Below are positions 1-24,528 of a DNA stretch of 64,000 nucleotides, piece by piece (within the stretch, counting starts at the first letter, position 1; the number at the start of each line of letters is the position of its first letter). The DNA is from Rhabdophis nuchalis (lineage: Eukaryota; Chordata; Lepidosauria; Squamata; Natricidae). The DNA is taken from assembly GCA_039707465.1 (NCBI GenBank), contig CM077645.1, positions 149,043,503-149,107,502 of the forward strand, read 5' to 3'. A program made the position numbers and the translations under genes. Under the pieces are notes generated by a model that worked only from the letters and a program-made list of their open reading frames with translations, did no database searches and was not told the DNA's origin.

Positions 1-1332
1 AGAAATGGATATAACTGGCACACTGTTTGAAGTTATGAATGGCCCTCCTAGCCACGACTACCTACTCTTCAAGCAAAAGTCATGAGTCCAAGAGGAACCC
101 CATATTGCACACAATTGAATTGTTTGGGGGAAATTCAACTTCATCAAGCAACAAAGATACTATAGACCTAAAACCAGAAGATGCCCAAACTAAAAACTAC
201 TCAGTCTTGCAAGAGTTCAATTAAAGCCTCCTGTTTCCTATCCAGACCCTCATTCTCCAACACTGGCATAGGATATCCACAGCATCACATAATTCTCCAA
301 GGGCAAAGATGCACAATTGGATAGCATCAGCATACTGATGATACTTCACCCCATGGTGATGGGTGAGCTTATCTAGCTATCTCATGCAGATGCTGAATAG
401 GAAAGAAACAGCACCAACCCCTATGGCACCCCTTCTAGAAGGGGCTGCGGGAGAGATCTTTGCTCCCCAATAAACACTAACTAGGATCAATTAACCAGGA
501 GAAAGGAGGTGACTAGGTTGTGCTACCCACCCCCAATCCCAAGTCAAATCCAGAAGGATACCATGGTCAATGGTATCAAAAGCCTCCAGAAGTCAAATCA
601 ATTAAAATGGATGCACAATCACCATCCTATCTGTGCCAGAGATAATTCAAAAAGTACAACCAATGATGTTTCTGTTCCATATCCAGCTCTGAAACCTTAT
701 TGAAAAGGAGCCAGATAATCAATTTCATCCACAGTCCTCTGAAGCAAGTCGGATACTGGGCAAAAGTTGTGTGTGTGTGTGTGTCTGTCTGTCTGTCTGT
801 CTGTCTAGCAATGGCTTCCTCAGCAGGGGGCAATCTGAGATCTCCTTAAGAGGTAAAGGAACAACCCACTCACTCCAAGAACAATCAGCCATTGTTATGA
901 TTCACTCACACAACTGGACTGCTTTTACAACACAAGAGCATGGTTTTTAAGAACAAGTGGTTGAACTCAAAGTCCTAAGGACGTTATTAACTTCTTAGGT
1001 CCAACGAGTTCTAATTATAGTTGGAATGCCTGGATTATTCTATAATATGATATCACTATCTAAGTAACCTTGGGGAGACAACCAGCTGCTTATCGCAATC
1101 AGTGTTTGATTTAATATACAAATAAAGAAGGATGCACAATATATTACAGTCTGTTAGTGTTCGTGATAGCAAGCTGCTTTTTCTCTCTCTGTCCCCAAGG
1201 TTTGGTGATTAAAAAACAAGGAAAACTTTAACCTTTTCAAAACCTAAATGAATATGTATGTTCTTTTATAATAGCATGAAAGGTCTGGCTATCACCATTA
1301 CAAAAATTAGTTAGCAGAATAAGTAAACTTAC
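1..1332. other. SSR1 intron 5 (partial), no exon seen
   Basis: The stretch between exon 5 and the left edge is intronic. It holds an old L2 relic (about 240-840) and a short (GT)n(CTGT)n run at 767-806. I see no other gene here. Confidence 0.6.
240..840 (-). mobile_element. Old, decayed L2-type LINE fragment
   Basis: The segment around 558-590 (ATACCATGGTCAATGGTATC) matches, with many substitutions, the reverse-transcriptase region of the younger L2 copy at about 35,268-35,300. The rest is too decayed to keep a reading frame. Confidence 0.5.
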
Positions 1333-14769
<13,437 letters not shown>

Positions 14770-15540
14770 GGTCGCGAACCTACTAGCGCCCTTCGGTGGC
14801 AGTTTCTACTTTCTCCTGCCACTGAGCAATGGCGCTAAGCTTCCATCCGGCCGACGTCCCGCCTTTCTTACGCCGCGACGTCCTGACGCCGCCGGTCAGG
14901 CGCGCAACACCGGTTAAACCCCGCCTTTTTCTTCCAACAAAACGGGGTACGGTAGACGTGTCTTCCCCTGGAAGGAGGAGGAAGAGGCACGTGACTCAAA
15001 GTCTCCTCCCCCCCTCCTTCGGTAGGAGGCTTCCTGAAGAACGCGTGGCTGTCCGCAGATGCACATGCGCAGTGGGCTCTCTCGTAATCTTTCTCCGAGC
15101 TTGCTGGTTCCTTTAAACCGCATCTTCACCTTTGGCGATCTTCGCGCAGCGCACGCGCGTAGCTTTGTCCTGTACCGTGCTGTGGAGGTCGCGGTTGCAT
15201 TTAAACTTCAGAGCTTTTTTGGGGTGGGGACGGGGGGAACAAGCAGCAACGCTGGCTGATTTGTTCTACGAAAAATATATTTATCTTTATATTTATTTAT
15301 TTACATACCGATGTATACATATGTACATCATGTAAGCCGCGGTGGAAAGCGGAAAAAAAGTTTAATACAATACACACGTGCGCTTGTGTGTGTTAAAGTT
15401 TTTTTAATGTAAGAAAGAAAAGGAAAAAAGTTTTTAATACAATACGTTTTTCTTTTCAATTGCGGCTTTATATGTGTGTGTGTGTGTGGCGTTTGTGCTG
15501 ATAAATAAATAAGGGAGACTAGTATAGATCTATTTCAAGT

Positions 15541-16918
15541 TACCATATTTATCGGCGTATAACACGCACTTTCCCCCCCTGAAAATAGGGGACAAATGAT
15601 GTATGCGTGTTATACGCCGATATGCGCGTTATACGCCGATATAAGGTTACATGGCTTCTCCCCTTTCCCCACTTCCCGGCTCTTTCCAAACCTCGGGAGC
15701 TCGCCGAGGGGCGGCGGCGGCGGCAAAACAGCCGGGAAGTGGGGAAAGGGGAGAAGCCAGCGGAGAAGGAGGCGCCCGCAGCAGCAAATCCGGGGGAACT
15801 GGTGTATTTCAAGATTATCCTCGGGTTGGCTTCCTTGTAGGAGCAAGAGGAGGGGAAAGCTGTCAGAAGAACCGATGGACATGCCCCCTTCGGTGGAAGA
15901 AAAATAAATTCGACCCAAGAAAAGCTGCTCTTTCTCCCTCCCTCTTCCCGGGGAGGGGAGGGGGGGAGACAGATGAAATTAAAAACAGCCAGAAGATATT
16001 ACAGCCATCGAAAAGATGTGGCGGGGTGGGAGGAAAGCAAAGAGCAGTTCGGCGACCCTAAACTTTAAATCCCTGAATTTCTCGAGGACAACGTGAAGAT
16101 TCTCTTAAACCTCTCTCGCCATCTCTTCCTTGAATGCTTTTCCCCTTGCGAGCGCTCTTTTTTTTCTTTTCTTTTTCCCTCTCGCTAACAAGAGTCCGGA
16201 TCAGTTTTCTTCCACCCTCCTTTTTTCTTTTTCTTTTTCTTTTTGCTATCTCTGGCTTCCCAGACTCATTCACTGACTCGGTGGCTCTTTCCTCTTCCGC
16301 GGGGAAGAGCTCCGTGCCTCCGTGCCCGTCATCTCCTCCTACTTCTCCTCCTCCTGCTGCTGCTGCTGCTGGAACCGGCGGCGGTGGCGGCGGCGAAACA
16401 GCCGGGAAGTGGGGAAAGGGGGGAAGCCCCTCGACCTTGCTCTATCTGCCAGCGGAGGCGCCCACCGCGGGGAAGAGCTCCGTGCCTCCGGGGCCGTCAT
16501 CTCCTCCTCCTTCCCCTCCTCCTCCTCCAGCCGCCTTGCTTGCTTTCCTGCCTGCCCGCCAGAGAGAGAGTGAGAGAGAGAGAGAGAGGGAGGGAGGGAG
16601 GAAGGAAGGGAATCAGAATCTGACAGACACAGAGAGAATGACAAAGAGAGACAGGAAGGGAGGGGATAGCGATTTCTGAGTAAACTTGTAAAAACAGAAT
16701 ATCCAAGTTTCTTTGTTAAAACAGTTGCTTTTACTGTCCTTTTACATTATTTACCTTATAAGTGGTAATAATATTAATTAAAAAAAGTTCTGAGCTACCC
16801 TTATTTTGCTTCAAAGTTCTTTATTTGAAATTTAATTTTTTTTCCTGAAATTTCCCTCTTAAAATGAAGGTGCGTGTTATACGCCTGTGCGTGTTATACG
16901 CCGATAAATACGGTATTT
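15541..16918. mobile_element. Terminal-inverted-repeat DNA element (about 1.4 kb) inside a SINE
   Basis: The left end TACCATATTTATCGGCGTAT and right end ATACGCCGATAAATACGGTA are inverted copies ending in TA, suggesting a TA target as in Tc1/mariner-like elements. GTTATACGCC motifs repeat at both ends. The GC-rich middle contains a duplicated block (AGCCGGGAAGTGGGGAAAGG at about 15730 and 16400). Flanks join to the SINE core seen intact at 10962, so the insertion point is clear. Confidence 0.7.
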
Positions 16919-17400
16919 AGCTCTCATCAGCTAGCCATACCCTTACTGGGATTCGAACCAGGGAAGTATTACATGTGAAGCAGTTGTAATTGCCACTAGA
17001 TCAATGGGTCTCCTCCTGATCAGCTGATATATATATATATCAGCTGATCAGGAGGAGACCCACTGGTCTAGTGGCAATATATATAGATAATTTTTTTCCA
17101 CAACATCCTGTTAAGAGGCCCCAATTAAGGGAGGAGACATACTGTTTCCTGCCTTTCGCCTCATCACTAGAGACCATCTAGACAGAAAGCCAAGAGTTCC
17201 GTTGTGTACATTTTTTTTAGATATGTGTGTTAGTTATATGAGCTGATCAATAAATAAATTAGAGAGACCAGGATAAATCTATTTCGAGACCTAATAAGCT
17301 CGAAATAGATCAATCCTGGTCTCTCTCTAATTTAATTTATTGATCAGCTCATAAAACTAACACACACACACACACACACACATATATGCAATTTTTATAT
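16919..17400. mobile_element. tRNA-SINE cluster with inverted copies
   Basis: Pieces CAGCTAGCCATACCCTTACT and GATTCGAACC (B-box, reverse) are followed by a 40-bp inverted repeat around 16995-17075 (CAGCTGATCAGGAGGAGACC). Copies of the AGGAGACATACTGTTTCC and TTGATCAGCTCATAAAACTA pieces follow, with an (AC)n run at the end. Confidence 0.6.
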
Positions 17401-17805
17401 TGCTTTATTATTAAGCTTTATTCTTAAACCATTTTTATGTAAAAATTTAATAATGGTGCATGTGCTTCTAACTAATGCCCTACTATGCTCTTGAGTTGCC
17501 CTGTGGCATGGATAAGAAAATACCTCAAATGTTTACTAAAATACAGGTAATCCTTGATTTACAACAGTCCAATAAGTAACCATTCAAAGTTACAAAGGCA
17601 CAGGAAAAAGTGACTTATGACCATTTTTCATACTTGTGACCATTGCAGCATCCCCATGGTCATGTGGTCAAAATTCAGATGCTTGGCAACTGGTTCATAT
17701 TTATGATGGTTTCAGTGTCCTGGGGTCAAGTCATCCTCTTTTACAACCTCATTACAGGTGGAGACGAAATAATATACAGGGGGGAGGTTAAAAAACTATC
17801 CACAT

Positions 17806-19744
17806 GGGACTTCCTTCCGGTCCGCCGTTTTGTCGCTTTTGCGGCCCCAAACGGGGCGGGGTGCTTCTTTTAAAGGAGCCCCCCCGTAAGGTTGGCTTGC
17901 TGGGACCTTTCCTGTCCCGACGGCGGTCGGGGGGGGTGTCCTTGTCTTCGACCTAGGAGCGAGAGGACATGCTGCGGGGAGCTTGGTTCTCTTCGTCAAT
18001 GGAGGACCGGAGCAAATAATCAATTCGGAGAGAGCTGAATCTGTCGAGTCGGAAGGCAACGCCGGGACTCTGGCTGCGGAGTGGTTCGTAGTGACTTTGT
18101 TTCTTTTTTGCTAGCAGCATTGGCTTTTAAAAAATGATGGAGGGGGGAGTTTGCGGAAAAAAACCTCGGAATGAAGGAAAGCGGCGATCGGAAACGGCTC
18201 CTCAGGCTTGAGGATGCGAAACATTTTACATCCGAACTTTGCTAAATGAGTGAAAGTCTTTGTGGATTGATTCTAGATACTTAGTATCGAAGTCTGGCAA
18301 CTATGAAACTATTTCCTTTGCTGCTCGCTCCCGGTGGCCTCCAGATTGGGCGGGGGAAGATGGCATTCCTTTGTTCTTAGGAGACTTACTTTTCATGGAA
18401 AATTTCCGACATTCCTTTGTGATTTGGACTGCCTTTCTCTCTTAATGGTTGATTTGATCTAACTGATTAATTGATTCCTTCCCTGGAGTGCCTTCTTTTT
18501 TATATTTGACTGTAAAATTTGGTTCTTTCTCTGGACTTTATAAGTTTGATTTGGATTACTGAAACCTGCTCTTGGACTTGCCTCACTGACCGCACCCCAG
18601 CAAACGCCATTTTATTGACATTGACTTAAATTACTCACCATGGCTTCAAAAAAGCAGACAGAAAAACCAGATACGGATGCAAGATTAACAGCTATGGAAG
18701 AAATATTACAGACCCTGGTAATGGAAATCAAAGAATTGAGGAAAGATCACTGCAGTTCCAAGTTAGAACTTTTGGATACACAGAAGAAATTGATGCAGAA
18801 TACACAAAAGACTGAAGAACTGGCGGTGGGATTGGCTGGGGCAAGGGGAGAGCTTAAAAGTGTTAATACTGAAACTGGAGATTTAACTGGTCATATGTCT
18901 AGGATGGATTTTGAAAGGATGTCATATTTTTTAAGATTTCAGAATATTCCTGAAGAATCTGGTGAAAATTTAACTGATCTTATGAGTACAATGTTAGCAG
19001 ATTACTTACATAAATCCAAAGAGGAGATCAGGGGGGACATTGATTTGGTATATAGAATAAATTCAGCATATGCCAGGATAAATGAAGTACCCAGAGAGAT
19101 ACATATTAAATTTGTTAGAAGGTCAACTAGGGAGGGGATTTTGAGGGCGCAGAGAGACGGTCCTTTAATTTACCAACAGAAAGAGGTTGCCATCTTGAAG
19201 CAGATCCCGAAAAAGATTAGAGAGATAAGACGGAAATATTCCTTCTTATCTAAAAAATTATTTAAACAGGGGATCTGGTTTAAGTGGGTGATGCCAGAAG
19301 GGATGTTGCTGTTCTGGGAAGGAGGGAGAGTAAGGATTAAAACAGTTGCAGAGGCGGAAGCCTTTCTTAAAAAACATTCCTCAATCCTGGAGGATGATAA
19401 TGGAAGAACAGAGGGGGCCGCGGCCCCGCCCACTGGGGGCCAGGGAGAAGGACAAGAAGATACAATTGCCAAGAGACTTAGATCTCAAAAATGACTTTTT
19501 TAATATAGTATAACTTTTGTTTGGATGTTTGTATATGATTGCTAGCACAGATTTTACAACGATGTATGCACTTCTTTCCACTTTGTAGTACTATTGAAAA
19601 TTATGTATTATCTATATTTTGTTATGAAGCCTCGGAAGGGGCCAACGATCTCGACGTGAAAGTTCTCAAAATATTTTTTTCACACCTTACCCTCACCCTA
19701 CTTGTAAAAATTTTTAAAACTCAATAAAACTTTTTCAATATAAA
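17806..19744 (+). mobile_element. Half-L1 (HAL1-like) retrotransposon with perfect target duplication
   Basis: The element has a GC-rich 5' leader, a complete L1-type ORF1 (18640-19494), a short 3' UTR with AATAAA (19723) and a poly(A) tail. There is no ORF2. It is flanked by the 16-bp duplication AAAAAACTATCCACAT (17790-17805 and 19745-19760), whose A-rich start fits L1 endonuclease cleavage. The complete 5' leader and exact duplication show that this ORF1-only unit was copied as such, not truncated later. Confidence 0.8.
18640..19494 (+). CDS. L1 ORF1-like protein of the half-L1, intact
   Basis: The 284-codon frame has the layout of L1 ORF1p: an N-terminal coiled-coil stretch (about residues 15-90), an RRM-like core (around YFLRFQNIPEE, residues 96-106), and a basic C-terminal domain with PREIHIKFVRRSTREGILRA (151-170). 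L1 ORF1p is a trimeric RNA chaperone that packages the element's RNA. The start at 18640 is the first in-frame ATG after the leader, with CACCATGG context. The C-terminus is Gly/acidic followed by KRLRSQK. The second copy at 39606-40549 shows the same protein but is frameshifted. Confidence 0.85.
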   Translation: MASKKQTEKPDTDARLTAMEEILQTLVMEIKELRKDHCSSKLELLDTQKKLMQNTQKTEELAVGLAGARGELKSVNTETGDLTGHMSRMDFERMSYFLRFQNIPEESGENLTDLMSTMLADYLHKSKEEIRGDIDLVYRINSAYARINEVPREIHIKFVRRSTREGILRAQRDGPLIYQQKEVAILKQIPKKIREIRRKYSFLSKKLFKQGIWFKWVMPEGMLLFWEGGRVRIKTVAEAEAFLKKHSSILEDDNGRTEGAAAPPTGGQGEGQEDTIAKRLRSQK

Positions 19745-20789
19745 AAAAAACTATCCACATAGTGCTTAAAAAACAGCCTGCACCTGAACATCAGCAAGAC
19801 CAAGGAGATGGTATTGGATTTTTGGAGGAAGAGAGAGGAACCTGTCCCACTTTACATCAAGGGGGGCTGTGTAGAGAGAGTGTCCTTTAAATTTCTGGGA
19901 GTCCATCTCAGTGAAGACCTCACCTGGAAAAACAACACAATCCAGGAAGGCCTAACAATCCAGGAAGGCCTAACAAAGACTCCATTTCCTTAGGGTCTTG
20001 TGTAAAAATAGGGTAGAACAACAACTGATGACCTTCTTTTACCGGTCCACAATAGAAAGCATCCTCACTTATTACATCACAATATGGGCATTCTGATTTG
20101 ACAGCCACGGATAGAAAAACATTACAAGAGTGGTGAGCACAGCACAAAACATTGTGGGCTGCCCCCTGACACCACTGAATGAGATTGCTAGGACTCGCTG
20201 CCTTAGAAGAGTGAGGAAAATCCTCAGAGACAACTCACTCCCTGGTCAACACTTCTTCACCCTCCTACCATTGGGAAGGAGATATAGAAGCATGGCCAGC
20301 CGCACAAACAGGCTGAAGAACAGTTTTTATCCGTGAGCTGTCAAACTCCTGAATGCAAACTAACATAGCTAAGCAGTACAATGGACTTGCGGGGCTGGCG
20401 CAATGTGTAACATGTTCACACTGGTGTAATAGGACTGGGTGTTTGTTAATATGATTTATTGGGTATGGGGTTTTTTCCTTCACTGAGTTGTGTTGTGTTT
20501 GGGGGGGTGCACTGAGGGAGCTCAACCAATCTCATTGCACATAATGTGCACTGACAATAAAGAATTATTATTATTAGCCTGACTGACAAAATCAGTGCGG
20601 AATCCAGATTAACTTAACCATGTTTCTAAAATGGGGCAAAACTCACTTAACAAATGTTTCACTTAGCAACCTAAATCAGCAGTTCTCAAGATATACCTTT
20701 TGCAGTCAGAAGCTATTCAGAATATGAAATTTTCATCCCTCACAGTTGAACATCCAGTTCCTCAGGACACACTTTTAATAGATCCAGTG

Positions 20790-20964
20790 CAGTGGTGGGT
20801 TTCTGCAGGGTCGCACCTACTCGCGAGAGCCGGTTGGTGAAATTTAGAGAACCAGTGAGAGGGGGTTCCACCGGCGTACCTGGAAGTAAATCTGGCCCGC
20901 CGCTGCCAGTGACTCAACGGGAAGGAAAGGAAAGGAAAGGAAGGAAGGAAGGAAGGAAAGAAAG

Positions 20965-21027
<63 letters not shown>

Positions 21028-21203
21028 ATTTATCATCACAATTGAGTCCAAAATTTTGGTTGCTAAGCAAGAGCGTTGTTAAATGAGTTTCACCACATTT
21101 TAAAAGGTGGCCACTTCCACCCTGTCACATGACTGCCAAGCCACGCCCACAAAATAGGCCACACCTACAGAGTAGGTTCTAAAAAATTTGAAACCCACCA
21201 CTG
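20790..21203. mobile_element. Non-autonomous hAT (CAGTGGTGGGTTTC family) with 8-bp target duplication
   Basis: The ends CAGTGGTGGGTTTC and GAAACCCACCACTG are perfect inverted repeats, flanked by ATCCAGTG at 20782-20789 and 21204-21211. A (GAAA)n tract fills 20925-21028. The same family is at 25468-25869. Confidence 0.9.
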
Positions 21204-22545
21204 ATCCAGTGATATCTCAATATACTTTTTGCCACTGCAGATTCAAATATGGAAGATTGTTCTAGATATGCTTCAGAATACCAATAAATTTTAACCCATC
21301 CACAAAGGGAAATACTGGAACTAAAAGAGAAAAATTCCATTTACTATTAGAGAAATATACGTTCGTTATTCTAAGTACAGTATGTTTTAAACTAACTTAA
21401 TCCTTCGGAGAAACTACAGACAAATATGAATGGAATAAAAAATATAAACAAATGAGTTGTGAGACAGGAGCTGTTAAATTCAAGGAAGTGTATTAGAATG
21501 TGACAAACCTCAAAATTGTCCTACTGGATTCATTTATTTAAACCAGAATGTTTCACACACAGCAAGATTTTTAACTATGAACATACTACCACATGTCACA
21601 TTTGCATCATTCCTGGATTAGCTCTTCATCCATGTGAACCCATATTCCGTTCTTTTTCTTTGGCAGCTCAGTTGATTCACTTTTGACCCAGTTGCAATGT
21701 AGAGAAATTACTCTTACGTCAGTTTTCTCCTAGAAATGCTTGACCCTGGGTGATTTTATTTCTCTGCTGAAGATAACTATTTCTTCCAGGCCTTTAAGTC
21801 AAGCTATCTAGCAGATTCTGTTAGAAAACATGGATTTTCCTGGTGTTCTCCTGTGGTGACAAAAGTTCCTTATGATGTCACAAAGTGACAGTCATGATTT
21901 TTTGAAAAGAATCAGTTAGTGACTTCTTCTGAAGAAAAGTATATATACACACAGCTGAAGAGGAGGCAGAGCAATAGTTAGCAGACTACTCTGAAAAATC
22001 TGGCACAATCTCAATGGATCCAGAAAACAGTCTACATTTTGGTATTAAAACCATTCGAGATAATGACAATTAAAAAGAAAGATATGGATGGGCATGAATC
22101 CTTCCCCTCCCCATTTCTGTAATGATCAACTATAATTGGAATTTGGGACACGTGAAGACAAAATTTTCAGGAAAAAGTAAAGAGTATGTTTGAGCTTTAT
22201 GCATTTAAGTGGCAGTAAATTTCATGGGATTTGGTATTCACATAGCACGCTCAATCAATTAAGATCAATTAAGAAATGATAGCCACATTTATAAACACAC
22301 GAGGTCAATGTTGGGTTTTTTGGTATCTTAATCTAGTGGAAAATCTAGTCCAATGGATAGATTATGGTTTGACATTGTGTAGATCCAGAAAACATGTTAA
22401 TTCAATCAAGCATGGAGACAGCCTCATACAATATGACCTCTCTCTTCAGAAATTCTTACAATGCCAAATAAAATTGGGTTAGGGTTAGAAAATTACGAAC
22501 TGGTTGAACCTGATGGGTTCCTAATTCCAAATTTCATCTGCATAT
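21204..22545. other. Intergenic, with a possible TATA promoter near 21940
   Basis: No long frame is present. AGTATATATACACACAGCTG (about 21938) looks like a TATA box, followed by an ATG at 22014 opening a 19-codon frame (MDPENSLHFGIKTIRDNDN). This could be the first exon of the plus-strand gene that continues at 24413, but I see no convincing donor site, so this is speculative. Confidence 0.25.
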
Positions 22546-22990
22546 TGTTCACAAATATTTGAAAGACCGCCTCCTACCAAATACTTCCCTTCGACCAGTC
22601 CGCTCCCACAGAGAGGGTCTCCTCAGAGTGCCGTCAGCCAGTCAATGTCGGCTGGCAACCCCCAGGGGGAGAGCCTTCTCTGTAGCAGCTCCTGCCCTCT
22701 GGAACGATCTGCCCCCCCCCGACCTCCGCACAACTACGGACCTGCACCTGTTCCGCCGAGCCCTGAAGACCCATCTTTTTCGTGCGGCCGGCCTGGTGTA
22801 GTTTTTAATCTGGTTTTATTGGGGTTCTATTGTACATTTTAGAGCAGGCTTAGAATTTTATTTATTTTTAACATAGGTATTTATATTGATGTTTTTACTG
22901 TTGTTTTTATCAGTGCCTGTTCACCGCCCTGATTCCCACAAGGGAGAAAGGGCGGTATACAAATTCGAATAAATTGAAATTAAATTGAAA
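22546..22990 (+). mobile_element. L2-type LINE 3' end
   Basis: A plus-strand frame with VRSHREGLLRVPSA and TPRGRAFSVAAPALWNDLPP is the common L2 3' coding end. It is followed by the 3' UTR and the GC stem CACCGCCCTGATTCCCACAA and then an AAATTGAAATT tail. It is 5'-truncated. Confidence 0.85.
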
Positions 22991-24412
22991 TCGAATAAAT
23001 TGAAAAGTACAAATACAAGTTTTAACCATTTTAAATTTTCAACTATCATATGAAGACTGACACAACACTTTTCTCAGTTGTTAGTTGTTGCTTAAGGAGA
23101 AAGGATGGTGGTAGAATTTTCTCTTTGTCTGACTTGCACAACTCCTGAAAAATTGAGTAATTCTCAGATCATATAACCACAAGTTCAAATCCCTTTGTGT
23201 AATTACTGTTTAAAAGATCAAAAACTCTTGTAAGGGGTGTTGGGTTATGGTAACACTTGTAGACATCATCTTGACTGCTAATATCTGGAAGTGGAATCTA
23301 GTGAACAGCAGGTATATTGCTATATTTTGTCCACACAGAGAACATAAGTGTATTGTACTTCTGCTTTTCACATACTCTTGTCCCAACTCGCTAAAGCATG
23401 TGTTTCTCTGATATTGTGATGGTTTTAACCAAATTGAAACATCAAACTTGTAAATAATTTGTCGGGAAATAAATCTCCAATTTTAACCTCAGGACATTAA
23501 GTACAAGGAAATAGCAATACTGGATACCCCAATCTGGATGACATCTGCGTTGCATAAGAAGGAATTTAAATATTTTGCCCTTCCCTGATTTCTTGACCTG
23601 CAGGAGGTCCAGTATACTCACAACTTGCATGAGGGGAAAAAAACCCTCGCACAGTAAAATATTAGAGATTTTTGTCTACTTTAAATTGCAAGCAAGTGGA
23701 GGCAACAGGATCCACCCCTACCCACTTTAAACTCTTGTTTTGGATCTAATCTTTAGTCTCTGGACATTAATGCCTTATATGTTGGGTGGACAAAAAGGGA
23801 AGCTATTCCTTCATCACTTGAGAATCATGACAGAAATCATTAGTACATTAATACTGTGAGTATACTAGATGAGCCGTAGTTGGAGGTTCCCTAATGCTGA
23901 GGAAATGAATGTTAGCTATTTTCAATTCAACATGGCAGTTAATGTAGTGCTATACTAGTTTCTGATTTTTTTCTCCATGAATAAATTTCTTAGTATTCCT
24001 TTTGGCAATAATCACTACAATGATGAATTGTACCTTAAGAGGATGTAAAATATCAAAAGATAAAAGTCAGTATTTTGGTTGTATACTAAATGATGGGAAC
24101 AGGACAATTAAATGCTCACTAAAAGAGAAGTCAATAATTTAATTAGGACATTTCTAATGATAGAGATCTTGGCCCTGAAAGAACTTTTAGAGGCCAACAG
24201 GTAGTACTGTATGTGGTAATATCGCAACTGCACTCTTCAAATTCCAGAGTAAATAACTAATGTTGAAATAACCCTTGAATACTGGGGCTCAGTTTATCCT
24301 AAAAGTATCCTGACAGAATTGCATAAGAATGAAACTATTTAAAAATTCTAGAGCTGGTAAAATGCATTGATTATTTAAGGACTTATTTAACATTATTTCT
24401 GATCATGTGCAG
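22991..24412. other. No gene supported upstream of the 24413 exon
   Basis: AT-rich unique-looking sequence. I tested candidate exons by splice site and phase (for example 23756-23865) and none joins in frame to the exon at 24413. Confidence 0.4.
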
Positions 24413-24528
24413 AAATGCAAGCTACACCTAACATTTTGGAGGAGTCATTATTGGAGTCCATTATAAAGGAGTCACCAATGATAGCAAGTTTTCTTACTAC
24501 AGGATCTGGTGGTGATGAAAGCACTATG
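24413..24528 (+). CDS. Coiled-coil gene, internal exon
   Basis: Acceptor GATCATGTGCAG and donor GTAGGTTT. The frame is MQATPNILEESLLESIIKES and on to GGDESTM, ending on a codon boundary. The complementary strand also has a long open frame, but only the plus strand has both splice sites. Confidence 0.55.

Larger units (their letters stand above)
17750..20576 (+). mobile_element. Rex1-like LINE fragment, interrupted by a half-L1
   Basis: The frame from about 19760 carries NISKTKEMVLDFWRKREEP and SFKFLGVHLSEDLTWKN, typical of the reverse-transcriptase C-terminal region of CR1/Rex1-group LINEs. RRVRKILRDNSLPGQHFF follows near the 3' end. The frame is broken by stops. The element ends with GACAATAAAGAATTATTATT. 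Confidence 0.65.
17544..20690. mobile_element. MITE split by a LINE insertion
   Basis: The left half (17544-17750) and right half (20577-20690) together match the uninterrupted copies at 24966-25346 and 27333-27716 (shared motifs AAAAGTGACTTATGACCA and CTTAGCAACCTAAA). A Rex1-like LINE fills the gap. A further partial copy is at 52872-53160. Confidence 0.65.

Noticed and set aside
23756..23865. Candidate exon between CTTTAG and GTGAGT
   Set aside because: Its open frame ends in a phase that introduces a stop when joined to the 24413 exon.
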